NCBI GenBank assembly: GCA_902489645.1
Contig: CABUAW010000037.1
Coordinates: 1-25,316, forward strand
Direction of reading: 5' to 3'
From: an uncultured Lachnospiraceae bacterium
Lineage (GTDB): Bacteria; Bacillota; Clostridia; Lachnospirales; Lachnospiraceae
Length of the DNA: 25,316 nucleotides
The notes below the pieces were generated by a model. The model did not search any database, was not told the DNA's origin, and worked only from the letters and a program-made list of their open reading frames with translations. Position numbers and translations under genes: made by a program. Of the stretch, positions 1 to 6,703 are shown in pieces (the stretch's first letter is position 1; every line of letters starts with the position of its first letter).

Positions 1-72
1 ATCATATCTTAGAGTCTCTCTAATATTTTCCAACTGACAATATGTTTACACTATCTGATGTCTTTGAGATAG

Positions 73-101
73 CTGTCATTTTGCGTGATTTTTGATATAA
101 T
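73..101 (+). promoter_or_regulatory. Probable promoter of the VOC/acetyltransferase fusion gene
   Basis: A perfect -10 box TATAAT lies at 96-101. CTGTCA at 73-78 is a 4-of-6 match to the -35 consensus with a 17-base spacer. The predicted transcript start is about 45 bases before the start codon. Nothing else is recognisable in bases 1-72. Confidence 0.55.
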
Positions 102-152
102 AGAAGCAGTAAATAAGATTCGAAATCAAAGTTTTAGTAAGGAATGAAATTT

Positions 153-1559
153 ATGCATCTGAAAAATATATTAATCGTTGTAAAAGACATTGAAAAATCA
201 AAAAGATTTTATAAAGAATTATTTGGACTGGAAGTAGTGGCTGATTTTGGAGAGAATGTTGTACTCACCGAAGGACTTGTTCTTCAGGAAAAGAATCTGT
301 GGGAGACATTTATTGGAAAAGAGGCGATTGAAGGCGGCAATGCTGCGGAGCTTTATTTTGAAGAAAATGATATTGAGACATTTTTAAAAAAGCTGGACAG
401 CAGTTCATTTGAAATCGAATATCTGAACCGGTGTAAGGAAGATGACTGGGGACGGAGAGTTATACACATATATGACCCGGATAGGCATGTCATTGAAATC
501 GGCGAAAAGGGGCATGGAATAAATACGGGGATAAAAGACAGAGTTTTACAGGAAATAAGAACTGGCGGTGAACAGATGACAGAAAAGGAAAAAATGTTGG
601 CGGGTATGATTTACGACGCCAATTATGATAAAGATTTGATGCGGGAACGGCTCAGATGTAAGGATTTGTGTGATGAATTTAATCAATTGCGTCCTTCCAA
701 AATCGAAGCGCAGGAAGAGCTGATTCGAAAAATCTTAGGAAAAACAAAAAAATCTTTCTATATATTGTCACCTTTTTGGTGTGATTATGGATATAATATT
801 GAAATCGGCGAAAACTTTTTTATGAATCATGGCTGCGTTATTCTGGATGCTGCAAAAGTTATCTTTGGGGATAATGTTTTCGTTGCACCGGAATGTGGCT
901 TTTATACGGCAGGCCATCCGATGGATGCAGAGCAGAGAAATAAAGGATTAGAGTATGCACGGCCAATTATCATCGGGGACAACGTATGGATTGGCGGCGG
1001 CGTCCAGGTGATGCCGGGAGTGACGATTGGAAATAATACGGTCATTGCCGGAGGAAGTGTCGTGACGAAGGATATTCCGGCGTATGTATTGGCCGGAGGA
1101 AATCCGTGCCGGGTCATCCGGCCGCTGGCTCAGAAATTTTCCGAGGGTGATTTGGAGCAGGTGATGGCCATCTGGCTTCAGGCCAATATGCAGGCGCATG
1201 AATTTATTTCAGCAGATTATTGGAAATCCAATGCGAAGGCAGTTCGCCGGATGATATCGTCATCAGAGGTTTATGTCTGTAAAGAAAATCAGCAGGTGAC
1301 CGGCTTTGTCGGTCTGGCAGATGATTATATTGCAGGAATATTTGTGGATGAAAAAAAACAATGTCATGGACTTGGGAAAGTGCTGCTGGATTATGCAAAG
1401 CAGATAAAAAAACGCCTGACTCTGCATGTTTACCAAAAGAATGAAAGGGCGCTGCGTTTTTATCTGCGGGAGGGTTTTCAGATTGAACATGCGCAAACAG
1501 ATGAAAATACCGGAGAGACGGAATTATTAATGGTATGGGAAATGAATGGAGAAAAATGA
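153..1559 (+). CDS. Three-domain fusion: VOC/glyoxalase + maltose/galactoside-type O-acetyltransferase + GNAT
   Basis: This 468-residue protein is three usually separate domains in one frame. Residues 1-120 resemble a VOC (glyoxalase/bleomycin-resistance) fold, opening MHLKNILIVVKDIEKSKRFY and closing with YDPDRHVIEIGE. Residues about 142-325 are a complete hexapeptide-repeat acetyltransferase of the LacA/Maa class, with the N-terminal MTEKEKMLAGMIYDAN cap, the catalytic-type TAGHP (His255) and the NVWIGGGVQVMPGVTIG coil. Residues about 326-468 are a GNAT domain with an acetyl-CoA loop (QCHGLG, 403-408) and the NERALRFYLREGF motif. I place the start at ATG 153, because AAGGA at 139-143 is then 9 bases away, whereas for ATG 144 it abuts the codon. 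No stop or frame change separates the domains. Methionine 142 (base 576) follows a GGCGGTG sequence and could be an internal start. The substrates are unknown. It is monocistronic and ends at a terminator. Confidence 0.85.
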   Translation: MHLKNILIVVKDIEKSKRFYKELFGLEVVADFGENVVLTEGLVLQEKNLWETFIGKEAIEGGNAAELYFEENDIETFLKKLDSSSFEIEYLNRCKEDDWGRRVIHIYDPDRHVIEIGEKGHGINTGIKDRVLQEIRTGGEQMTEKEKMLAGMIYDANYDKDLMRERLRCKDLCDEFNQLRPSKIEAQEELIRKILGKTKKSFYILSPFWCDYGYNIEIGENFFMNHGCVILDAAKVIFGDNVFVAPECGFYTAGHPMDAEQRNKGLEYARPIIIGDNVWIGGGVQVMPGVTIGNNTVIAGGSVVTKDIPAYVLAGGNPCRVIRPLAQKFSEGDLEQVMAIWLQANMQAHEFISADYWKSNAKAVRRMISSSEVYVCKENQQVTGFVGLADDYIAGIFVDEKKQCHGLGKVLLDYAKQIKKRLTLHVYQKNERALRFYLREGFQIEHAQTDENTGETELLMVWEMNGEK

Positions 1560-1586
1560 TGAATCCGAATATTTACGAATAGGATG

Positions 1587-1624
1587 AAAACTGCCAGACC
1601 GGACGGTGCCTGGCAGTTTTCGTT
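1587..1624 (+). terminator. Rho-independent terminator after the fusion gene
   Basis: An 11-bp perfect stem (AAAACTGCCAG at 1587-1597 with CTGGCAGTTTT at 1610-1620) is followed by a T-rich tail. Its A-rich left side could also serve the minus-strand gene that converges on it. A second, weaker GC hairpin with a T6 run follows at about 1628-1650. Confidence 0.8.
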
Positions 1625-1649
1625 TTTGCGGGACCAAAGCTCCGCTTTT

Positions 1650-1954
1650 TTATTCTCTACGAAGTATTTCCTTTGGCGGTTCGATTTCGTAGGCCAGAGT
1701 ATGTTCGGTCAGCTCGGATAAAATTCTGAGTTTTTTATTGATAAGAAGGCGCATACAGTTCGGCACATGTTCGCCGTGAGCCCGGTGAATCGCCACACAT
1801 TCTTTACAGTTTCCGTGATAGCGGCAGACTTTTTTGCAGGGACAGTGGTCTTTGACAGCGTATTCCTGACGGAATTTTGAAGCAAACTCTTCCTGAATCT
1901 TTAAGCCTTCCGCTTCATGGCCTGCTTTTCAATCGGATTGTCGTCGATAGTCAT
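1650..1954 (-). pseudogene. Small Cys-rich protein gene broken by a one-base frameshift
   Basis: On the minus strand AAAGGAGG is followed by ATG (1952-1954) and reads MTIDDNPIEKQAMKRKA, then stops at TAA (1901-1903). From about base 1916 a different frame reads EAEGLKIQEEFASKFRQEY and continues for about 88 residues to TAA at 1650-1652. One added base near 1916-1918 (for example ATGGAAG instead of ATGAAG) would restore one protein of about 100 residues. The second frame holds a tight Cys/His cluster (CPCKKVCRYHGNCKECVAIH, then HGEHVPNC), which suggests a small metal- or Fe-S-binding protein. I recall similar unnamed proteins in Clostridia but cannot name the family with confidence. The ribosome binding site and both parts are intact, so the break is recent or is a sequencing error. 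Confidence 0.65.
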
Positions 1955-2004
1955 TGAGATTCCTCCTTTGCTTTGGATAAATAGAATTATATGACATAAA
2001 ATCC

Positions 2005-2033
2005 TTGAATAATAGTCAATTTCAACCTATAAT
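2005..2033 (+). promoter_or_regulatory. Promoter of the AraC-type regulator gene
   Basis: TTGAAT at 2005-2010 and TATAAT at 2028-2033 are separated by 17 bases, which is close to the ideal vegetative promoter. The predicted start leaves a leader of about 35 bases before ATG 2074. Confidence 0.7.
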
Positions 2034-2073
2034 TTATAAATAAATAACCAAAGACGAGGAAGGAGACGCCCGG

Positions 2074-2970
2074 ATGACTGTCAAAAGAGAAAACGTGCCG
2101 ATTTATTCCCATAATCCCTATGATGCCACCGGGTTCCCATTGCTTGTTCTGGATGTGGAGCGGCAGGTCTGCAAGCCTTATAATGAAGGGTTTCGGGTAT
2201 TCCACTGGCATGACGAGGTTCAGTTTGTTTACGTTTTAAAAGGGAGCGTCCATTTTCAAATTTACGATGAAGAAACCGACTTGGAAGCCGGAGATTGTAT
2301 GTTTATTAATCGGGCGGCGCTTCACCAGATTATGGGAAAGGAAGACAGCCATTATCATAGTTATATTGTCCCTGTGAAGATGCTTTCTTTTTATTCGGGA
2401 AGTATTATGGAAGCGAGGGACGTTGAAGCCATTGTTCATCGTCCTTCATTGACCCATTTTGCAATACGAAACGGAGAAAATGGCTGTCGGGAGATATTAG
2501 AAGCGGTTCAAAAAATGGATAAGCTCTATTTCCAAAAAGAAATAGTCCGGTGCCTGGAATACCAGATATCGATACAATTGGCCAAAGTGTGGTTGGAATT
2601 GATACTGCATTTGCCGGAAACATCGGAAAATATACCCACCCAAAATCATGAACGCATACGAACACTTATTTCCTTTATTCATCAAAATTATGACAGGGAT
2701 ATTTCTTTAAAAGATATTGCAGGTGCGGCCAGCGTCAGCCAAACGGAATGTCAGCGATGTTTTCGGATGTATGTACAGTGCGCGCCGTATCAATATTTGC
2801 TTCGGTATCGTCTGGACAGAAGCGCTGCGCTGCTGGCCGGTTCGGAGGATACGGTGACAGAAATCGCCATGAAGGTTGGATTCCATTCGGTCAGCGCCTA
2901 TATCCGGTATTTTAAAAAATTTTATGGAACAACACCAGTAAAATACCGGAAGAGAAAGAAAAGTGAATAA
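2074..2970 (+). CDS. AraC-family transcriptional regulator with N-terminal cupin sensor
   Basis: This 298-residue protein has the usual AraC/XylS layout. Residues about 20-110 look like a cupin ligand-binding domain (FHWHDEVQFVYVLKGSVHFQ, then LEAGDCMFINRAALHQI). Residues about 193-295 hold the two helix-turn-helix motifs, with DISLKDIAGAASVSQTECQR as the first and VTEIAMKVGFHSVSAYIRYF as the second, ending FYGTTPVKYRKRK. The start is ATG 2074 after GGAAGGAG. It lies 142 bases upstream of nagB in the same direction, with no clear terminator between, but nagB has its own promoter. A role in amino-sugar or sialic acid control is possible from position only. Its ligand cannot be read from the sequence. 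Confidence 0.9.
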   Translation: MTVKRENVPIYSHNPYDATGFPLLVLDVERQVCKPYNEGFRVFHWHDEVQFVYVLKGSVHFQIYDEETDLEAGDCMFINRAALHQIMGKEDSHYHSYIVPVKMLSFYSGSIMEARDVEAIVHRPSLTHFAIRNGENGCREILEAVQKMDKLYFQKEIVRCLEYQISIQLAKVWLELILHLPETSENIPTQNHERIRTLISFIHQNYDRDISLKDIAGAASVSQTECQRCFRMYVQCAPYQYLLRYRLDRSAALLAGSEDTVTEIAMKVGFHSVSAYIRYFKKFYGTTPVKYRKRKKSE

Positions 2971-3019
2971 AAGTCGATGTATTTTTTGAAATGTTGAGCA
3001 TTTTAATTTAAAACAAATA

Positions 3020-3047
3020 TTGAAAATAATTTTCACTATGTTATAAT
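3020..3047 (+). promoter_or_regulatory. nagB-nanE-nanK promoter with overlapping palindromic operator
   Basis: TTGAAA at 3020-3025 and TATAAT at 3042-3047 are 16 bases apart. The perfect palindrome TGAAAAT-A-ATTTTCA occupies 3021-3035 and so covers the -35 box and half the spacer, a position that would block RNA polymerase. The same palindrome occupies the same place in the promoter of the transporter operon at 6625-6653. The likely binder is the RpiR-type regulator encoded between the two operons (inference). Confidence 0.75.
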
Positions 3048-3070
3048 GAGGATAGAAAGAACGTTTATCC

Positions 3071-3088
3071 TGCCAGTAATGTCTGGCA
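3071..3088 (+). promoter_or_regulatory. Inverted repeat in the nagB leader
   Basis: TGCCAG-N6-CTGGCA at 3071-3088 lies between the predicted transcript start (about 3054) and the ribosome binding site of nagB. It could form a 6-bp leader hairpin or be a second regulator site. It lacks a T run and is not a terminator. Confidence 0.4.
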
Positions 3089-3112
3089 AACTATAAAAAG
3101 GGGGAGTTACAT

Positions 3113-3841
3113 ATGCGTATTTACAGAGCAAAAGATTATCAGGACATGAGCCGGAAAGCTGCGAATATTATTTCAGCCCAGGTCATCATGAAACCAAACT
3201 GCGTATTAGGTCTGGCGACGGGTTCCACACCGATTGGAGTTTACAAACAGTTGATTGAGTGGTATCGCAAAGGTGATTTGGATTTTTCCGAGGTAAAATC
3301 CGTGAACCTGGATGAGTACAAGGGACTTCCGAAGGACCATGACCAGAGCTATTATTATTTTATGTATACGAATTTCTTCAAAGACATCAATATTGATATG
3401 GCAAATACCAATATTCCAAATGGCATGGAACCGGACAGTAATAAGGAATGTGAAAGATATAATCATGTGATTGAAAAGGTCGGCGGTATTGATATGCAGC
3501 TTTTGGGCCTTGGACATAACGGACATATCGGATTTAATGAGCCTGGAGAGGTATTTGAAAAAATGACCCACTGTGTGGATTTAACAGAAAGCACCATTGA
3601 AGCCAATAAACGTTTCTTTGCTTCGGCGGACGATGTACCGCGTCAGGCCTATACAATGGGTATTAAGACCATCATGCAGGCGAAGAAGATTCTGCTTGTT
3701 GTCAGCGGGGAAGATAAGGCGCAGATTTTAAGAGATTCTCTCTATGGCGCTGTGACATCCAGCGTACCGGCATCTATCTTGCAGATGCACAATGATGTGA
3801 CCGTTGTGGCCGATGAAGCGGCATTGAGTTTGATTAAATAA
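3113..3841 (+). CDS. nagB: Glucosamine-6-phosphate deaminase
   Basis: This cytosolic enzyme turns glucosamine-6-phosphate into fructose-6-phosphate and ammonia, the last step that feeds amino sugars into glycolysis. At 242 residues it has the usual length of the short Gram-positive NagB form. Family motifs are present: LATGSTP (34-40) for phosphate binding, NLDEY (65-69) with the catalytic Asp67, and LGLGHNGHIGFNEPG (131-145) with the active-site His138 and Glu143. The start is ATG 3113 after AAAAAGGGGGAG. It is the first gene of the nagB-nanE-nanK operon. Only 7 bases separate its stop from the first possible nanE start, which supports co-transcription. Confidence 0.97.
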   Translation: MRIYRAKDYQDMSRKAANIISAQVIMKPNCVLGLATGSTPIGVYKQLIEWYRKGDLDFSEVKSVNLDEYKGLPKDHDQSYYYFMYTNFFKDINIDMANTNIPNGMEPDSNKECERYNHVIEKVGGIDMQLLGLGHNGHIGFNEPGEVFEKMTHCVDLTESTIEANKRFFASADDVPRQAYTMGIKTIMQAKKILLVVSGEDKAQILRDSLYGAVTSSVPASILQMHNDVTVVADEAALSLIK

Positions 3842-3857
3842 AAGGAGTGTGGCGATT

Positions 3858-4562
3858 GTGACAAAACAGGAGATTTTAGATGCAATTCATGGAAAGATGA
3901 TTGTTTCGTGTCAGGCAATTCCGGGAGAACCTTTATATATGGAAGATGATTCGGTCATGTATTTGATGGCACGGGCGGCCAAGAGAGCGGGAACACCGGC
4001 TATCCGTACAAGCAGCACCCGCGATGTTGCCGCCATTAAAAAAGAGACAGGGCTTCCGGTGATTGGCCTGGTAAAAATCAATTATCCGGGGTATGACAGT
4101 TATATCACACCGACCATGAAAGAAGTGGATGATTTGGTAGCCGTAGGTTCCGATGTGGTGGCTTTGGACTGCACACTCCGTAAGCGCGGCGACGGTACGA
4201 CAATTAATGAATTTATTGCTCAGATTCGTGAGAAATATCCAGATATTATTCTGATGGCGGATATCTCCAATTATGAAGAGGGGATTAACGCATGGAAATG
4301 CGGTGTGGATATTGTCGGAACAACCATGAGCGGATATACGGATTATACATCTAAGAAAGACGAGCCGGATTATGAATTAATGCGTCGCCTGGCTGCGGAT
4401 ATTGATATTCCGGTCATTGGCGAAGGGAAAATTCACTATCCGGAGCAGGCGGTAAAGGCCCTGCAGACCGGTGTATGGTCGATTGTTGTCGGCGGAGCGA
4501 TTACACGGCCGATGGAAATTGCACAGCGTTTCATAAAAGCAATTGATGAGGGTGTAAAATAA
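3858..4562 (+). CDS. nanE: N-acetylmannosamine-6-phosphate 2-epimerase
   Basis: NanE converts ManNAc-6-P to GlcNAc-6-P in sialic acid breakdown. The protein follows the NanE TIM-barrel family throughout, with VSCQAIPGEPLY near the N-terminus, GLVKINYPGYDSYITPT, VALDCTLRKR, LMADISNYEEG, IVGTTMSGYT, IGEGKIHYPEQA and VVGGAITRP. I choose GTG 3858 (MTKQEILDAIHGK, 234 residues). The ribosome binding site AAAGGAG at 3841-3847 then lies 10 bases upstream, whereas an in-frame GTG at 3849 would be only one base away. Its stop TAA (4560-4562) overlaps the nanK start by one base (TAATG), so translation is probably coupled. Confidence 0.95.
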   Translation: MTKQEILDAIHGKMIVSCQAIPGEPLYMEDDSVMYLMARAAKRAGTPAIRTSSTRDVAAIKKETGLPVIGLVKINYPGYDSYITPTMKEVDDLVAVGSDVVALDCTLRKRGDGTTINEFIAQIREKYPDIILMADISNYEEGINAWKCGVDIVGTTMSGYTDYTSKKDEPDYELMRRLAADIDIPVIGEGKIHYPEQAVKALQTGVWSIVVGGAITRPMEIAQRFIKAIDEGVK

Positions 4563-5443
4563 TGAGAATAGCAGCACTGGATATTGGAGGTACTTCGATT
4601 AAATCGGGTATCTGGGATGGAAGTCAGGCCAGCGAATTAAAAGAGTGGGATACGAATGCGAGCCGGGGCGGCGAATATCTGATGGAACGTGCGAAAGAGA
4701 TTTTGCATACCTACGGAGATTTTGATGCCATCGGTATCAGTACGGCCGGACAGGTGGATTCCCGAAATGGAAAGATTTATTATGCCAATGATAATATACC
4801 AAACTATACGGGAATGGAAGTCCGCGCTATTCTGGAAAAAGAATTTGGCGTTCCTGTTGCCGTGGAAAACGATGTCAATGCGGCAGCTTTGGGAGAACTT
4901 TATTTCGGAGCGGCAAAGGACAGTGAAAATTTTCTGTGTCTCACCTACGGTACCGGCGTCGGCGGAGCGATTGTTCTGAATGGAAATATTTATACAGGAC
5001 ATACATTTTCCGGGGCCAGCTTCGGAGGCATTGTCGTTCATCCGGAAGCCATTGAGAAAGATGTGGAGTTCAGCGGATGTTATGAGAGATATGCGTCCAC
5101 CACAGCGCTTGTTAAACGGGTGATGGCGGTCGATGAATCTCTGGATAATGGACGTAAAATTTTCGAGGCCTTTGAACGGCCGGAAATCCGGGCGGAAATT
5201 GACGCATGGATTGATGAAATCGTTTATGGGCTCATGACGTTGATTCACATTTTCAATCCTTCGGATATCCTGCTTGGCGGCGGTATTCTTGCCCAGAAAT
5301 ATATTATTGAAGAGGTATGCCGACGGGTAGATGCCGGAGTTTCCGATGGATTTCGGGGAACACAAATCCGTCAGACCGGGCTTGGAAATCAGGCCGGTCT
5401 TTTAGGAGCGGCACGGCTTGCATATGGTCTTTTAGAAAAATAA
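4562..5443 (+). CDS. nanK: ROK-family sugar kinase, probable N-acetylmannosamine kinase
   Basis: This 293-residue ROK kinase most likely phosphorylates ManNAc at O6 with ATP, since it is coupled to nanE and part of an otherwise complete Neu5Ac pathway. The ATP phosphate loop is ALDIGGTSIKSG near the N-terminus. Also present are AVENDVNAAALGELYFG with the catalytic Asp, LTYGTGVGGAIV, and a C-terminal LLGGGIL. The usual ROK zinc motif (CxCGxxGC) is missing: the equivalent segment reads FSGCYERYAS with one Cys, so the enzyme probably lacks structural zinc. No helix-turn-helix is present, so this is not a ROK repressor. Glucokinase-like or allose-type specificity cannot be excluded from sequence alone. 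Confidence 0.85.
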   Translation: MRIAALDIGGTSIKSGIWDGSQASELKEWDTNASRGGEYLMERAKEILHTYGDFDAIGISTAGQVDSRNGKIYYANDNIPNYTGMEVRAILEKEFGVPVAVENDVNAAALGELYFGAAKDSENFLCLTYGTGVGGAIVLNGNIYTGHTFSGASFGGIVVHPEAIEKDVEFSGCYERYASTTALVKRVMAVDESLDNGRKIFEAFERPEIRAEIDAWIDEIVYGLMTLIHIFNPSDILLGGGILAQKYIIEEVCRRVDAGVSDGFRGTQIRQTGLGNQAGLLGAARLAYGLLEK

Positions 5444-5456
5444 AAACAGAAATATA

Positions 5457-5514
5457 AAACAGTCGTTTGTTTCTGCCACACCGGAGTGGCGGCGGAAAAA
5501 CGGCTGTTTTTTTG
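5457..5514. terminator. Bidirectional terminator between nanK and rpiR
   Basis: A 12-bp stem (AAACAGTCGTTT at 5457-5468 with AAACGGCTGTTT at 5498-5509, one G-U pair) encloses a second GC-rich stem and is followed by T7. A-rich sequence on the left gives a U tail for the minus-strand transcript as well. It separates the convergent nanK and RpiR genes. Confidence 0.75.
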
Positions 5515-5528
5515 AAAGAAATTTTCAT

Positions 5529-6386
5529 TTATAATAATTTTTTGGCAATGGCCTGGGCAGTTGCTTCCCGGGCTGCGGCGCGCAGTTCAGGATTTTTCAT
5601 GCAATAGCCGTAAAATAGACATTCGATTAGAAATAGTTGACCGACTTTAGCGGCAATGGAGCCGGATTGGAGCGGGCTTTCGCTGTAACCGCATTGTAAA
5701 ACGACGTCGGCAAACTCCGCCGCCCGGGATTTTGGAAAATGGCTCACAAGAATAATCGGCGTTTGCCTCTGGTTTGCAAGTTGCAATACCTCTTCCATAT
5801 CTTTGGTCGAGCCGGAATAGGAGAAGAAAAGAATAACATCCTGCGGGGAGGCCAGAGCCGCGGCCATCGTCTGCATGTGGGAATCTTCAATATGGATAAA
5901 ATTTGGTGTTGTCGTGGAAAAGCGGGCCCAGGCTTCCATGGCCATGACCATACTTCCTCCCTGACCAAAGCAGTATACATGCCGTGCGGCCGAGAGAAGG
6001 TCAACGGCTTTATTAAGGGTCTTTTCATCCAGGTGTTCCAGTGTCTCGTTCAGAGAAACGATATTCGATGCGTGAAGTTTATGGCACATTGTATAAAAAT
6101 CATCTTCCGGATTTACGGTCTGAGGAATATCCGAAGGGTCTCCGAGGTCGTTGGTGCGCTCACATTTAGCCAGAGCTAATTTGAAATCATTATAACCGGA
6201 AAGACCAAGCCCGCGGCAAAAGCGGGTAATGGTGGCTTCGGATACACCGCAGCCTTCCGCCAGGGAGGTGATAGACATATATTGTGTACTGGCTGTGTTT
6301 GCGAAGATGTAATCTGCCAGTTTTTTTCCGGAACGGGTCAACGAGTTATATTGTTTTGTAATAGAATCCAGTATATTTTCAGCCAA
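5529..6386 (-). CDS. RpiR-family regulator of the sialic acid locus (HTH + SIS domain)
   Basis: This 285-residue RpiR/MurR-type regulator has an N-terminal helix-turn-helix (about residues 39-69, ITSLAEGCGVSEATITRFCR) and a SIS phosphosugar-binding domain (about 135-261) with FFSYSGSTKDM. Such proteins sense sugar phosphates; GlcNAc-6-P, ManNAc-6-P or glucosamine-6-P would suit this pathway (inference). The start is TTG 6386, placed 8 bases after AAGGAGG (6401-6395). A longer reading from TTG 6413 would put the ribosome binding site inside the gene. It sits between the two nan operons and opposite to them, the usual place for a local regulator. It is probably a repressor, since the shared palindrome overlaps both -35 boxes. 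It is functionally comparable to NanR proteins of Firmicutes, though binding is not shown here. Confidence 0.88.
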   Translation of the reverse strand: MAENILDSITKQYNSLTRSGKKLADYIFANTASTQYMSITSLAEGCGVSEATITRFCRGLGLSGYNDFKLALAKCERTNDLGDPSDIPQTVNPEDDFYTMCHKLHASNIVSLNETLEHLDEKTLNKAVDLLSAARHVYCFGQGGSMVMAMEAWARFSTTTPNFIHIEDSHMQTMAAALASPQDVILFFSYSGSTKDMEEVLQLANQRQTPIILVSHFPKSRAAEFADVVLQCGYSESPLQSGSIAAKVGQLFLIECLFYGYCMKNPELRAAAREATAQAIAKKLL

Positions 6387-6408
6387 AAAAACCGCCTCCT
6401 TGTATATA

Positions 6409-6453
6409 TTCAAAATCTATTTCGATTATAAAACAATTTGATTTTGAACGCAA
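6409..6453 (-). promoter_or_regulatory. rpiR promoter with flanking inverted repeat
   Basis: On the minus strand TTGCGT (6453-6448), a 17-base spacer and TATAAT (6430-6425) form the promoter. A perfect 9-bp inverted repeat, TTCAAAATC (6409-6417) and GATTTTGAA (6440-6448), flanks the -10 box with a 22-base spacer. It may serve autoregulation, but it is not the same sequence as the operator shared by the two operons. Confidence 0.55.
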
Positions 6454-6624
6454 GAAAACTTTAAAAAACTTTTCAAAAGTAATGACGAAAATTTACATTT
6501 CAATGAATATATTTTTAAATTTCGACAGAATGGATATTCTTTTTGCCGAATTCAAAATGTCAAAAACAAACCCGACTTGTGCAATATGTACAAAAAATAA
6601 ATGAATTTTCATGTAAATAAGACA

Positions 6625-6653
6625 TTGAAAATTATTTTCAGAAAGAGTATTAT
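6625..6653 (+). promoter_or_regulatory. Sialic acid transporter operon promoter with overlapping operator
   Basis: TTGAAA (6625-6630) and TATTAT (6648-6653) are 17 bases apart. The palindrome TGAAAAT-T-ATTTTCA fills 6626-6640 and overlaps the -35 box exactly as in the nagB promoter. The rest of the 317-base gap from 6387 to 6703 is AT-rich and holds the rpiR promoter, this promoter and the leader hairpin; I see no gene in it. Confidence 0.75.
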
Positions 6654-6664
6654 AAATGTAACGA

Positions 6665-6682
6665 TAAGCATAGAAATGCTTA
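6665..6682 (+). promoter_or_regulatory. Leader hairpin before the binding-protein gene
   Basis: TAAGCAT (6665-6671) and ATGCTTA (6676-6682) form a perfect 7-bp stem with loop AGAA, at or just after the predicted transcript 5' end and 4 bases before the AAAGGAGG ribosome binding site. A 5' stem of this kind may protect the transcript or tune initiation (inference). Confidence 0.4.
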
Positions 6683-6703
6683 GTGCAAAAGGAGGATGTT
6701 ACT

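Noticed and set aside
4637..5365. Long open frame of 242 codons on the minus strand opposite nanK
   Set aside because: It lies wholly within nanK, has no ribosome binding site, and its translation shows no domain. The sense frame is a clear ROK kinase.
6387..6413. Extended RpiR N-terminus from TTG 6413
   Set aside because: The AAGGAGG site would then lie within the coding sequence. The 6386 start uses it at 8 bases.
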